Positions 24,354 through 36,584 of a stretch of 64,000 nucleotides of DNA are shown here, piece after piece. The position numbers and the translations under genes are program-made. The stretch lies in NCBI GenBank assembly GCA_030512335.1, contig JAULSU010000001.1, positions 1,116,001 to 1,180,000 on the forward strand, in the 5' to 3' direction. Position 1 is the first letter of the stretch; each line of letters starts with the position of its first letter. This DNA is from Immersiella caudata (taxonomy: Eukaryota > Ascomycota > Sordariomycetes > Sordariales > Lasiosphaeriaceae). The notes beneath the pieces were generated by a model. The model saw only the letters and a program-made list of their open reading frames with translations, made no database searches and was not told where the DNA came from.

Positions 24354-27300
24354 TACCCAAAGTTGGAGCAAGCACGGCACGATAGTTGGATAGTCAGTTG
24401 GCCTGCATTTAATGTACCTAGCTAGCAAATATCCAGGGGGCTGAGTTCGTTAGCATGCAAGTGCCCGAAACCATCGGCCTTCAGTGTGCCATCACCCGCA
24501 AACCGCATCACCTCCTGAACCCGTTTGCTCCTATTCACAACACCCTCCTCAGCCACTTGTTTGTGGCTGATACCCTATCACATATTTCCTCCCCTCATAG
24601 GAGATGTGACAAACCACGGCAACCCACAGGCGTTTGTCACACACACGCATACTTTTTTTTTCCAGGGCGCATTTACTTGGCTCTCCCATCGGACCATTTC
24701 TTTCCTTTTTCTTCCATGCTGTTTGTATGCTGCCCCCCTTTCCAGAACGTCTCACCTCCCGGATACCCGCAGAGGGGAGCAACCGGGTACTCGCAGAAAT
24801 CCGGACGGAGAGCATGTGGAGTTCCCCGGGGCGACCGATGTCTAATCGGAGTCCGAGAGGCACAGGAGCCGCAAACAGAAGGATTAGTAGAAGAGATTTA
24901 CGTTATGGATGTACTAGGTAGGTTTCACGAGCGCATGGCCTCGCACATCATTTCTACGCTGCGCGACATTCCTTTTTGGGGGGGGGGGAGTTGTTTGGTT
25001 GCGACACAAGCACGAGGTTCTTGTTGACTTGAAAAGCTGGGGAATCCCGGGCGCTTTGCCCCTGGGGGTGATCCGGTAATCCGTTTCTGATCGGTGGAAA
25101 CGCTGTTTGCGAAAGCGAAAGTGAGGGGAAGTGCATGAATTCTTGTGCTGTTTTTGGAGTTAGATATGGGACTGAGGGTAAGTGGAGGATCCATCGGATG
25201 AGACGAAAGTTTGGTTTGCGCTCAGGGGGAGAGTGAGTTCTCAGCCATAGTCAAAAGGGTGCTTGCAGCATGAGATGATATCGTTCAGCCCGGTTTCACG
25301 GCCCAGATTCCGCATCGAGAAAGCTACGTTTGGATGGGCTCGGACAGATGCGGGAATCACTGCAGCTTGCATCAGCTGCGGCGGCAAGTCAGGTCCAGCT
25401 TATCAGCCGCAACAGATTGAGCCATGGCTGATGGCGGAACGAAAAATGGAGCATGGACAGGTTGCTACGAAGTTGATGGTTGAGGTTGCGATGTGGGCAG
25501 CCGATCCCTGCGTTTACTATGCGCTCATCTCCGACGTCAATGCCTCCCGCGGGTTCTTGTGGTTGACCTTTTCGCGAACGCTGGGCGGGTTGATGGTGAC
25601 TCGCTTCGTTTTGAGCGCTCCAGAATGAAACAGCGCTGTCAGTTTTCGCATCGATGCTGCCTCCGAGATTGCGCTACCGTCGGAGAAAATCGTGATCTTG
25701 AAATAAGGATGGGTTCTGGCGAGCTCCTCCAGTGGCTGTCCTACCTCGTCATTACATGTGTTTCATGCAAGTTGAGGTGTGGCACCCCATTTTCTAACTG
25801 CGGTAGGAATGGCCAATGTTTTTGGTTGGTAACCTGCGCTGCGTTCCCGCAGACATCCAAATATTTTGCCGGCACCACCAAGCCCGCCCATGGGACAACG
25901 ATCAGCTCCCGCCGGCCACGTCACTGCTGGTTGGATCGCGATACGGGTCCATGGATCATGGATCATGGGTCGCGAAGTTGGGGGGGTGCGAGGGGAGCAA
26001 CGAGGGCTAAAAAGAAGCAGCCTGTCGGCTGTCTGTCTGTGTGGTAAACATCGCAACTTTATGCCTTGGCCTCGACGCGAATGAACGCGCTGCTGCTTTG
26101 CAGTCAGTCGCGACGTGGTTGTCGATGGACGAATGGCGAAGCGTCCAGCCAGTCGGAGAGGTCGTGATTTTGAGGTCGCCGAGACTGGAGGAAGGCGCGA
26201 AACAAACCGTTAGAGGGCTGGTCCATCCCCTTCGCACCGCATCGCGCATCGTGGAACACGCATCACAGTCTGATCATGCCGTTGCCAAAAGCCATTCAGG
26301 ATTCCAGAACTGAAGCTGCCGACGTTGAAAGAGCCAGCCAGCCGTAAGGCTTGCAGGGGCCCAACCCCTGACCCTTGCACTCGCTTGACTCTGGTCTAGC
26401 CGGGAACGGCAGCAGCTGGGACGCAGCGCGACGCTGGCCGTCCCCTTAAATGATACCCAAACAGGCAAAGGCGCACAGTGCCTGAACCACACACAGCATT
26501 GTTGAACTGACACTTCAGGCATTGCCAGTCCGAGATGCCGGCTTGGATATTCGGCGATGCGGAGACTTCGGACGTCGCCGTTGATGGGGACGGGCGCCTG
26601 GGCACCGACGGTGTCGAGGCGAGGGGCGAGGGCAGCTGGACGCGAGTGCCTTGCGCATCCGCACTGGATCGAGCCTTGGACCACCGCCAAGCGGCGGGTG
26701 GAGTTGTGAGAAACCGCTTCCAACTTTGAGAGCGAGGCGTGGCATCAGCTGCTCAATGGTTGTGGGTTTTCTTCCTGCCATGATCCTAGAAGGTTTGAGA
26801 AGTGCGAGGTCCGGTCAAGCCACGGGCCCAGACGGGCTTCCGGTTGTGTGGACGATTTAGATCCAATCCATCCTGATAAGAGCCAGTCTGGCAGGTTGGC
26901 AGCCTGACAACCATTGCAATCAGGATCCTCTCTTCTGTCTTGGAGAGAGCCAGCCGTCCATGTGTAACAGCGTTCTGGAACAATGAGGCGGCTTCCGGCT
27001 AATGAGCTGGGTGCCGCAGGGCTGTGAGGTAAAAACACTGCGCCGCAGCTTTGGCACCCTTCTTACGATTTATACCCTCTTGTCAACACTGTCTAGTCGG
27101 TGAGATGTATCTTCTTTGCTCCGCTCATCCTGAAGCCGCTGTAAGGCCGGTTCAGGCGCTCTGGAGCATTGCTGTCGATCATGTTGTCGCTGTCGAGTTC
27201 AAGTGGCTAGGGTGATATCATCCAGGAGATCAACATCGAATGGCTGGCGACTCGATAAGAGCGTTGTTGAACGCATATTGTGGCCAGAGCGCAAGGCAGC

Positions 27301-28299
27301 GCTCTGGTGTTATCTTCCACTGCTAAGCTGTGGTCCGTGCGCTAACAGTCTTTGGCGGTGCCCTGAGCCAATTCCGCTAGCAGTCAGCGTGGCAGCCAAT
27401 TTCCTTGATGGCTCGTCTCAGCAGCCGGGCAAGTAACTCCAGCCCAAACCAAGCGTGGAGAGGCAATTTAAATGCTCATTTCAGACGCGTGAGCATGCTC
27501 AGCGCTGGTCGTGGCGCTAAATGGCACCCCCAGGACGTAGAATTCCCACTGTAGTTTGTATTCCGCAGAGCACATGTATGAGCCAGAGCGTGTGTGTGCG
27601 GGGCGGACCTGAATATCCCATCCCATCTCATCTCATCTCCCTTCTCCCCCTTGCCCAACACAACCCTCACCGCGCCCGTTCTGCGCCTCCGACGTCGACT
27701 CGAAACAAAGCCAACAGCCGTCTGAGAGCCCCTGCAAACACGCCTCGACTTTGCTGCTCTCGTCTTGTCCGTCTCGGTCAGTCGGCGCCCCCACTGCTTT
27801 GCGGCTGCGGCGCAAGTAAACAAGCTCGTCAGCACCCGGGGCCATCCGCCTTGGGAGGGTCCCCCCAGACGTCGCGTCGCAACACTGCAGCTGCAGGTTG
27901 ACGCCGAGCAACCAAAGGCAAAAAGCGATCAGCGCACAAGGCCTCGACAACAAACTGCTAGACACACAATGATAGCTGGATTGGCTGGTTGGTGAATCAA
28001 GCGACTCGGGTTGCTTGTTGCTATTTGGTTGAGCTCTTTTTCCCCTTACGCAAACAGGATTCTTGCGGGTGGTGCATTGTGCAGCGCCGTTTGAAACTGC
28101 TAGCTTTTTTTTTGTCGAGTCGCTCCGTCGTCCCTCGCACCACTGCACCCGACTGCGGTGCCTGCCCAAACCCCAGCCGCGCATCCACCCCCATCCATCT
28201 CGCTTGGATTGGAACTCCCTCCAAAAAAACATCAGCTCGTCCGCCGCAGCGTAGCGTGCTGCAATCGCCTGCGAAGTTTCTGCGCGTCGGCGTAGAAAG
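24354..28299. other. Intergenic region with the KIN4 leader at its right end
   Basis: No supportable gene in 3.9 kb. Contents: a run of 11 G at 24978-24988; ATGGATC repeated about 2.7 times at 25951-25969; a CATCT microsatellite near 27625-27640. From about 27,600 the sequence becomes CT-rich and is probably promoter plus long leader of the KIN4-type kinase, including several upstream ATGs. The 121-codon ORF at 25263-25628 has no recognisable domain. Confidence 0.5.
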
Positions 28300-31200
28300 A
28301 TGTCGAGTGCCCTCCAGCCGGCGCCGCTGCAACCCACGTCCATCTCGGCCCTAAACACGCCTCCTCTTGCGTCGGCATCGCCGTCCAATCGGCACTACCA
28401 GTCGTCACATTCGTCTCCGACGCGAGAAGGCTCCGGCTACTATGCAAACCAGCACAACTCGGGAGCATCGCCGACATCATCATCGCGACGCCCTTCCCGT
28501 AGGCCCAGCGCCAACGACAATTCCCCAATGAGCTCCCGCGCCGCCCTCGCATCGCCCGTCCCGGTCCCCGTGTCGTCAGCCTCGCCCGACCAGAACACGT
28601 CGTCCTCGGACCGAAAACGCAACATGCCCGCCGCCGTGCCGCCGCGGACGTCATCGACGCATCACTCAAACGGGGGCTCGGGTGCCCGACGCGCCACTCA
28701 ATCCAACGACCGCGGTACCGCTTCGCCTCGGCACGCCCACGGAAGTTCATCCAGGGACCCGAATGGCAGTACAGACCAACGCAGGGCGCACCAGGTCGCC
28801 CAAGAGCCGCATCGCTCGAATAGCAGCCGAGAAAACCGCTCGGGCACTTCATCCGCACGGTCACCCCCCGCTACAGCGAATTCGTCCAAGGGGCCATCGA
28901 GAGAAGCAAGCGAAATTCTCAACAGCATATTGATATCGCAGCCAGAGGTCGACATTGAGCGAGAGCGGGAGCGTCTTGAGCTGGCACAACCCCATCAGAT
29001 CAACAACCTTCAAGACGACGACGACGCGGCGCCCCCGCCCATTGTTGCCAACAAGGCTTCCGACCATGGCGAGGAGACTCGACGAGGCGGCCGAAGCCGA
29101 CACGACCACTCCAAGCGAGAGAAGCACACCAAGTTTGGCGAGTACATTCTGGGAAATACCATTGGAGAGGGCGAGTTTGGCAAAGTCAAACTCGGTTGGA
29201 AGCAAGAGGGCGGTGTGCAGGTGAGTCGAGGCGGAATGCCCTCGTCGTGAAATCGTTAACCAACCTACCATTAGGTCGCCATCAAGCTCATCAAGAAGGA
29301 CCAGCTGGGTAGCAACCCGACCCGAATGGCCAAGATCATGCGCGAGGTTGCCATTCTCAAGCAATTGACGCACCCTAATATTGTCCGGCTTCACAAGATG
29401 GAGGAGTCTGAGCGGCACTACGGCATTGTCCTCGAATACGCGTCGGGCGGTGAGCTGTTTGACTACATTCTCAACCACCGATATCTCAAAGACAATTCCG
29501 CAAGGCGTTTGTTTGCCCAGCTCGTCTCGGGAGTAGGCTATCTACATAAGAAGGGCATCGTCCACCGGGATCTTAAACTGGAGAACTTGTTGCTTGATCG
29601 CAATAGGAACATCATCATCACGGACTTCGGGTTCGCCAACACCTTCGACCCCAATGAAGAGCTCTCGGAGGAAGAGGAGCTGAATCTGTCGGATCGCGAT
29701 TTCGTCAAGCGCGCCGGTCTGGATAAGATTAAGCAGAATGGCTCAAGAAAGGGCGATCTCATGCAGACTAGTTGCGGCAGTCCCTGCTATGCGGCTCCAG
29801 AACTAGTAGTTAGCGACTCGCTGTACACTGGTAGAAAGGTGGACGTCTGGAGCTGCGGAGTGATTCTGGTAAGTCTGATCTGCTCTAGCGCTGCTCCCCA
29901 AACTGACAGTCCCAGTACGCGATGCTTGCCGGCTACCTTCCGTTCGACGACGACCCGGCAAACCCAGAGGGCGACAACATCAACCTCCTGTACAAATACA
30001 TCGTCAACACACCCCTCACATTCCCCGAATATGTCAGCCCCCACGCGCGAGACCTCCTCCGAAGAATATTAGTGCCCAATCCTCGGAAACGGGCGGACCT
30101 TTTCGAGGTCGCGCGCCACAGCTGGCTGAGCGAATACGCCCACGTTGTCGAGTTTATCACGTCCAGCACCACGACGCCTGGAGATATCCAGAACACAACA
30201 GTACCAGCGGAGGACGAGGAGGGCAACCCGATGATCGCGCGAAGCTCTTCTGTCCGCGAGTCCTCAAAGAAATCGGCTGTTACACCTGCAATCGGCGGCC
30301 TGGTCAGCAAGCATGGGACTGTGGACGCCGATGCGGAAGCCGCGTATCTCAAGCAACAAAAGGACAACAAGCGGCGCACTGTCCAGGTTGAGTATGTGCC
30401 GCCGAATACGACTACCCAGCGGGGCGACTCCTCGGGGGGACAGGGATCCGGTGGACGAACTCGGGCGCGATCAGGTAGCCAAGGTGGCGTGGAGCTTGTC
30501 GACAACGGCCCTACCTCCTCACCCAAGGACAAGCCGCTACCCAGGGATCCCCCTATTTCCAAGGATGCATATGGAAAGCCTTCTTCGTCGAAAAGACCGC
30601 CGAGCGCTCATCGCAACCCTGCCGCGGCCCCACAGCGCCCGGGTCGTGACGCTCGTGCCATCTCCGAGGCGGCTTATATGACTTCGGCCACTGGTGGCGC
30701 CGGTGCTCGGCCGGCCACAGGAGGGTCTACGTCTGGCTCAAGGGCAGTAGGAGCAGGCGGGCGAGCTTCGTACGGCCAACCTGCACCCCCCGAAGTTGCC
30801 GATACTAACGCGCACGGAAGGATCCAGCAGCCGCCCCGAGGCGGCTCCAAAAACTACGGCATGCAAAACACCTCTCAAGAGCAGGGAAGCATGGAGTACG
30901 GCAGGCCCAGCATCAGCGTGCCCCCCAAGTTCGCCAGGGTATCCGGATTCGAAGGCGAGGCTGGCGCGAGCCGCACCCAGGGCAGCGGCGGAGAGGGCAA
31001 GGGTCACAAGAGATCGAGCACAATGGGCGAAATCGGCGGCAAGCTCTTTGGTCGCAGTGGCTCGCTGTTTGGCGGTAGAAAGGGCAAACGGGAGCAGCAG
31101 CAGACCGGAGAGAAGTCCAAGCGCTACCCACCCGTGAGCATGAACAACTCCATGCCGACAGGCGACGAACCTAGGGTGTCGATGGATTCGAGGCGTTCAC

Positions 31201-31859
31201 GGCGGTCTTTCTCGATTGGTCTCGGCAAAAAGAGGTCTGGTAGTATATCCGGGTCGCAGACCTCGCACGAAAAGCACGCTCGCCGCTTCTCTTTCATCCC
31301 GACTTCGTTCTCCCTTAAGGCCATCCGTATTGGCAAGGACGACGACCGTGCACCCGATTCGCAGCAATCTCTGCCGATCCAAGAACCTCCTATGCACGAC
31401 CAATACGGGCGCCTGGTTGACCAGGACCCGGATCGGGAGCAGGTTGATGCGAGGACCATGGATGGGATGTATGCACAGCTCCAGGGATCATCAGACACTT
31501 ATCCAGGGCAACAACGCCAGCAGGCATCCAACCAATACGGACGGTCCTCAGGGCCGGATGTCTTTAGTCACGGTGCCATGTTGAACACAGAGTCGGATCC
31601 TTCGGTTGAAAGGCGCCGACCTCCCGGCACAGCGCCTTATTCCCAGCAATACCAGCAGGAGACCACGATGGACGGGCGCAGAATCGCTAGCAGCGGACGG
31701 CCCCCTCGCGTTGTTTTGCAAAAGAACAAGCGGCTTGGCGACGCCTACGATACTGATTCGTTCTCGCGGACCCACGATCACTCTGGCAGCAGCGGTCCAG
31801 CACGAAGAGTTATGGACTTTTTTAGACGAAGGGGAAAGGCTAGAGGCGAGATCAGCTGA
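28300..31859 (+). CDS. KIN4: KIN4-type serine/threonine protein kinase
   Basis: Exons 28300-29220, 29275-29868 and 29916-31859 (introns of 54 and 47 nt, GT-AG) give 1152 aa. Residues 1-275 are Ser/Pro-rich and probably disordered. The kinase domain runs from about 280 to 575: Gly loop GEGEFGKV near 289-296, VAIK Lys 311, HRDLKLEN with catalytic Asp 406, DFG Asp 424, activation-loop [34 protein letters not shown], and RRILVPNPRKR. These last blocks are close to yeast Kin4/Frk1, the spindle-position checkpoint kinase activated in its T-loop by Elm1. About 40 mostly acidic or charged residues are inserted between DFG and TSCGSPC relative to yeast Kin4. The roughly 575-residue tail is Ser/Gly/Arg-rich with basic patches. 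Assignment to KIN4 rests on the kinase domain; cell-cycle function here is inferred. Confidence 0.88.
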
Positions 31860-33388
31860 GCCTTGACGGCGGACGCCTGAAGCATTATCTCACGGTACAA
31901 AGCCACACCTTACTCCGCTCGACACTTGCATGGATGATTATCTGGGAACATGGCATTTTCAACCTGTGACGCCCCGGCCGGCACAGGATGGGATAGGACG
32001 GCGTTGGGGGCAAGACTGAATTCGAAAGAGAATGGAATAGTTTGTTCATGCAGGCCCCGCTTCTTTCTCGACCTATCCACACCATATATTGCTCTTGTAA
32101 TAAAGACGGAAGCAGAGTTGGACCACTTGATGGTGATGACTACTGGAGCACTCCCCGATTTCCAGCACGGCGCGCGATGTACTCGACAACCCGTACTCTC
32201 GATTCACCCCAGCCCATGTCCGGGCAGGAAGAACAGGAATGGTAGAGGCAGCGAACGGGAGCAAGGGACAGATACGAGGCATACGAGACGGGGGTTTTGT
32301 GGGGAGGTTATTTTCACTGAGGGAGGATCCGCTACAGTTTCTGGAAGGCCCGCCCTCATACAGTTGTGGCGAAGATTTCCTGTTTCAGGGGCCTGAAACT
32401 GTGCGCGTGTGTCTGTCTGTTTTTTGTAATGTGGTTGAAGCGTTGGGTTTTACTACTTTTTTTTTTTTTTTATATTTCCTCCCTCTCCTGAACTCACTCT
32501 TGGCCGTCTGCGATGCTTGTGTGTGGTGCGTGGTGTATGTGTGAATTACAGTTCATCGAGGAGACGGAGTCCCTGAGAGAAAGCAGAGAGACGCAGAAAG
32601 AGCGAAATGGAAGATGTTCTTTTCATGGTTCATAATTTGCTGTTCATGGTTCAAGGGGGCGTGTGGTAAAGGGTTCACGGCGGTGGGTTTGGGATTACAG
32701 TAGCATGGTAGATGTAGGGACTATAGCTTTCTTCTCTTCGAAGTATCCAAGTATTAAGTTCAAGACTTAAGGTCCGGAACATACGGCGCGGGTAGACGGG
32801 AGATTCCATGGGTTCTATTCATCTCATTACCTACCCGGTGGGCTTTTTCTCTTGCATTTGAGTTTTGCTCTAGAAGGGAAACTACCCCTGGCCTGATTTG
32901 GTGAGAGCGCACTAATAGAGAAGGAAAAGTAAGTCGCGGCGGAACTTCAATGTCAATTGTATTGTAGAGATAGATCAAATTATCAGACCCGTTGCTTGAG
33001 CATCAATCGGTAAACGTGAAACCTGATGTCACATTGCAGTTGCGGCTGATTGCCAGTCTCATATCGCATCTCATTCCCAAACCAGCTCGCCGACGCAAGG
33101 GCATGTAAGCGCCTGCTTTTGCGACGAAGACAAGCCAGAAGCGCTCTATTGTGCTGGTGATCTTCCATCGCCACTAAGTTGGCGTGCGCCCTCCCGTCAA
33201 CAGACCCCACCTTTACCTCATCTCGATCTACTACACAGTTCATACAAATACCTGCACACACAAGGCCCTTGCTTGGAACATAGCTGCTCGGCTTTCCATG
33301 ACCTGGAAGGACATCAGATACTACAAGACATTACTTTTGTCTCTATTACAACCACCTCCATCGCACATCCGGCTCAACAAATGCAAGA
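31860..33388. other. Intergenic region, KIN4 3' flank to HAD promoter
   Basis: No gene seen. A run of 15 T lies at 32457-32471, followed by a purine-rich patch near 32,550-32,610. The last about 200 bases hold the presumed promoter of the HAD hydrolase (TACTACAAGACATTACTTTT and CA-rich leader). Confidence 0.5.
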
Positions 33389-34180
33389 ATGGCCCACCCC
33401 GACCTAACCTCCTTCAAAGCCCTGTCCTTCGATTGCTACGGGACCCTCATAGACTGGGAATCTGGCCTCATCGCCTCACTCTCCCCCATCCTTTCCCTCC
33501 TGCCGGACTCCCACCCCTGGAACCGTCGCCCTCTGACCGCAGTCGAGCACTTCAACGTCCACTCCGAGCACCTCTGGGCAACACAACCACTCCTCTCCTA
33601 CGATGCCAACCTCAGTCGGTCCTTCCTCCTGCTCGCACGCGAGGCCGATGTCACACTCCCCTCCTCCGTGGACCCGTCGCTTATCGGGACCGCCCCCGGC
33701 CGTTGGCCCGCGTTTGAGGATAGCGTTGCTGCTTTGCAAACGCTGAAGAAGCACTACAAGCTTATTATCCTGAGCAATGTGAATAACGAGAACATTGCGA
33801 AGACGGTAGGGGATAACTTGAAGCCGGTGGAGTTTGACGGGGTGTACACAGCACAGAACATCGGGTCGTATAAGCCGAGCTTAGAGAACTTTCGGTACTT
33901 GTTTGAGCACGCGAAGGAGCACTTTGGGGTGGACAAGGAGAAGGGGGAGCTGTTGCATGTGGCGAGGTCGTTGACGGCGGATCATGTGCCTGCGAAGGGG
34001 GTAGGGTTGAGGAGTGTGTTTATTGCGAGGGGGGGAGATAAGGAGGAGAATTATGGGACTGGGGGGAACCTGGAAGAGTTGATGAGAGAGGGGAAGTTGG
34101 GGTTCGAGTGGAAGTTTGACAATCTGGGCGAGCTCGCGGCCGAGGTGGAAAGACAGTTTTCGGAGAAGAGGGAGACTTGA
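33389..34180 (+). CDS. HAD-superfamily hydrolase, haloacid dehalogenase type II-like
   Basis: Single-exon 263-aa soluble protein, standard length for the family. Motif I is FDCYGTLID near residues 13-21, with nucleophile Asp and the aromatic position used by L-2-haloacid dehalogenases. Motif II is ILSNVNNEN near 126-134 (Ser). Motif III Lys lies in GSYKPSLENF near 157. The last motif is less clear: the usual GxxxxD block appears as LHVARSLTADHVPAKGVGL, where family members have a HVA.S...D...A...G pattern, so it is intact in outline. Substrate unknown; fungal members are usually called 2-haloalkanoic acid dehalogenases without proof. The stop codon is 32 bp from the stop of the convergent RRN9-like gene. 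Confidence 0.88.
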   Translation: MAHPDLTSFKALSFDCYGTLIDWESGLIASLSPILSLLPDSHPWNRRPLTAVEHFNVHSEHLWATQPLLSYDANLSRSFLLLAREADVTLPSSVDPSLIGTAPGRWPAFEDSVAALQTLKKHYKLIILSNVNNENIAKTVGDNLKPVEFDGVYTAQNIGSYKPSLENFRYLFEHAKEHFGVDKEKGELLHVARSLTADHVPAKGVGLRSVFIARGGDKEENYGTGGNLEELMREGKLGFEWKFDNLGELAAEVERQFSEKRET

Positions 34181-34212
34181 GGAGGTTATCTTGAGGGGCT
34201 TCTCGTTGATTT

Positions 34213-36128
34213 CTAGTCTGACGAGTAGTTGGTACCGTGATTGTTGTCGTCTGAACTCCTTTCGCGCGTTCGTGTCCTGTATCTCTGGACTATATTTCGA
34301 ACTCTTCCACGTTCGAGATCTTCGGCTCTCCAGCCTCTCCGCGTCTTGATGATCTGTAAGAACCTGTCCTTGTGAATGGCGCCGTCCATTTCATCTGCGC
34401 TTTCTTCTCCTGTTACTGTCATGAGATGGGGCACGCCACCTCCGTGCATGGTCTTGATGTGACGGGCCAGATTCCCCTTGCGGGAGAATCCATTGATCGC
34501 CCTAGGGCAGCTCGCATGCGGGCAGAAATGATCCTGCCTCCCTCCTCCCGGTGTAGCCGACCTGCGCCGCCTTGAAGAGCCCTCGGTTTCGGGGCTACTT
34601 GGCCTGACGCTCGGCTGACGACTTACCGCACGTAGTTGTTCAAGCTCCACCTCGGCGTTGTCCTCCTCTTCTGACGACTCAATAGGCCGTGCATCTGGTG
34701 TGTACTTCGCCGTTTGCATGGGCTCAATACCCGGCTCCTTTGGCTGCTCGGGCAGAGTGTGAAGGGTCATGTCCTGGCCGAAAAGCGTAGAGCACCGCTG
34801 TGTGGCACGCGCTAGAACTGAAGGGGAGAAACCAGCTAACGCTGCAGCCGCCATGACATCCCTCCAGCCTCTCAGAGCCCACCTATCGATATAATCTTCA
34901 CTGGTCGCCGGCCTAGCACCTGAACGGGACCTGGCTCTCCTCCTTTTTGCCTCGTCGTCGGTCTGGGTCTCGTACCCATAATAATCAGGCAGCCGACGCT
35001 TCGATTCTCTGGCAACCCGCAAGACCATGTCCTGGTAACTCTCTCCATCCCTTGGTTGATGTGTCTTCCTAGGTCGTCCAGTCTTGGAAGGAGACTGGTG
35101 CTTCTTCGGTGCTGATTCCCTTCGTGGCCGTCCGCGTTTCGCAGATCCCGGTTCAGTCTCCGTATCGTCCGGCTCGGGTTCCGCCATAATTCTCGTAGCT
35201 GCCATCCTGGAATTGTGCAGTATCGTAAGCATGTCATCCAGTCGCGCCAGGATCCTCCTAGTTGCCGGGTGCAAAATCGAATGGGACAGCTCATCATCAG
35301 CCATCGGAATCGGTGTATACGTATCCTCCTCTTCTTCTTTTTGCCCAGCTCCCTCTCCCTCGCTCATCTCATCAAACCCATCCGTCTCAATCGTCTGTAT
35401 AGCATCCGGATCCAGCTGCTGCTCCTCTTTGCCGTTGCCCTGGAGGTCCCGTCGCTGGAACTTCTCCTTCGCCAACCTCAACACCGTGGCCGATATCTCA
35501 TCTTCCAGGTTCTCGCTAGGCCATCCCAATTCCGGTCTCCGCAGTGTATACTGCTCGTTCTCCTCATCCATCGCCTCCGCCATCAGCCCATCCCCAGGCA
35601 CATCACTCGCGCGTATCGGCCAGGCCGTCCACCTCACCGGCGGCCACTGCTTCCCCCTCCTGCTCCCATTCTCTCCCTCTCCGTCCGTCTCTGCTTCCTA
35701 CAAACTCATTAGCTTTCTCACTCACCAAACTCAATAAAGAGACAACAAGAAAGCCCGAACCAAAAAGCAAAATAATAAATTCTCACCTCTCCCACCCTCC
35801 CCCTCAACTTCCAAGCATCAAACAAATGCCCCCCCAAATCCCCTCTCCTCTCACCCAGCAGCGCCGCATACGTCCTTCTCTCCCGCTCCGTATACCCCCT
35901 CCACGTCGACGCTGCTCCCGTCCAGCGATTCGGCCTCGTGCCATGGAGATCCTCCGAGGCCAGAGAATGAATGTCGTCTGTGTTCTCATCCCATTCGTCA
36001 TCGCTGACACCGTCGTCGTCTGAGTAGCTGCTATCGGAATTGTGGTTGGTTTTTTGGTCTTGGTTGGGGCGCTGGGTGGAAGGGGGCGGGCGGTCCGGAG
36101 TGTCGTCTTCGTCTTCGGATGAATTCAT
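34213..36128 (-). CDS. RRN9: RRN9-like RNA polymerase I factor with C2H2 finger
   Basis: Exons 36128-35787 and 35697-34213 join in phase 0 across an 89-nt intron (GTGAGA...TAG) to 608 aa. The acidic N-terminus is followed by RPNRWTGAASTWRGYT...DLGGHLFDAWKLR (about 65-109) and PPVRWTAWPI (about 132-141), which I recognise as the fungal Rrn9-type domain. Later ALAGFSPSVLARATQRCSTLFG is also typical of filamentous-fungal Rrn9 proteins. Rrn9 is a subunit of the Pol I upstream activating factor in the nucleolus. Additional elements: two GRPR AT-hook-like motifs (about 303 and 321) and one C2H2 finger (Cys506, Cys511, His527, His532). Start chosen at CAAAATG, 36128; the frame is open to 36281. Domain assignment is from memory of the family and needs a profile search. 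Confidence 0.65.
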
Positions 36129-36584
36129 TTTGGCGGGCTCATTTGCTGCCTGAGACTTGAGCGAACAAGCTAAGGTATTTTGGCTGGTTTCGGGGTGAGT
36201 GCAAGCCGAGATGAGTTTCGCGACAGAAAACGAGTGTAGAATAGACGATGTTTCAGTCGAGTAGAGGTGAGTGAGTGGCAAACGTGGGATGTGATTTTTG
36301 TGAAGCTACAGAAACTTTTAAATTTGAACGAAACGCGCGTGCCACTTTTATCAGCGCATAGTTCAGCAACGGCGCTGCGCAAGGCTAGAAAAATAATCTG
36401 AAAATAATTGGCTTCGTTTCTTTTGCTCAAGCACCCTAACCCTAAATCTCCAAATTCAAGAACGGTTCCTTCTACACATCTGGTCGTTTCACTTATGGAG
36501 ATGGATCATTGTAACGAGAAAACCCATTTGGTATCTCCAAGCATACCTATGTACGCCAATCCCAAAACATTACAGAAATCTAGC
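36129..36584. promoter_or_regulatory. RRN9-like promoter / NOP7 3' flank with telomere-like motif
   Basis: 456 bp between the NOP7 stop and the RRN9-like start, both on the minus strand. CCCTAACCCTAA lies at 36434-36445, about 305 bp upstream of the RRN9-like ATG. Tandem telomere-type repeats in promoters of ribosome-biogenesis genes are bound by Tbf1/TRF-like proteins in several fungi; that role here is inference. Confidence 0.4.

Noticed and set aside
35084..35737. 217-codon ORF opposite the RRN9-like gene
   Set aside because: Antisense shadow of acidic and Arg-rich coding sequence; no domain.
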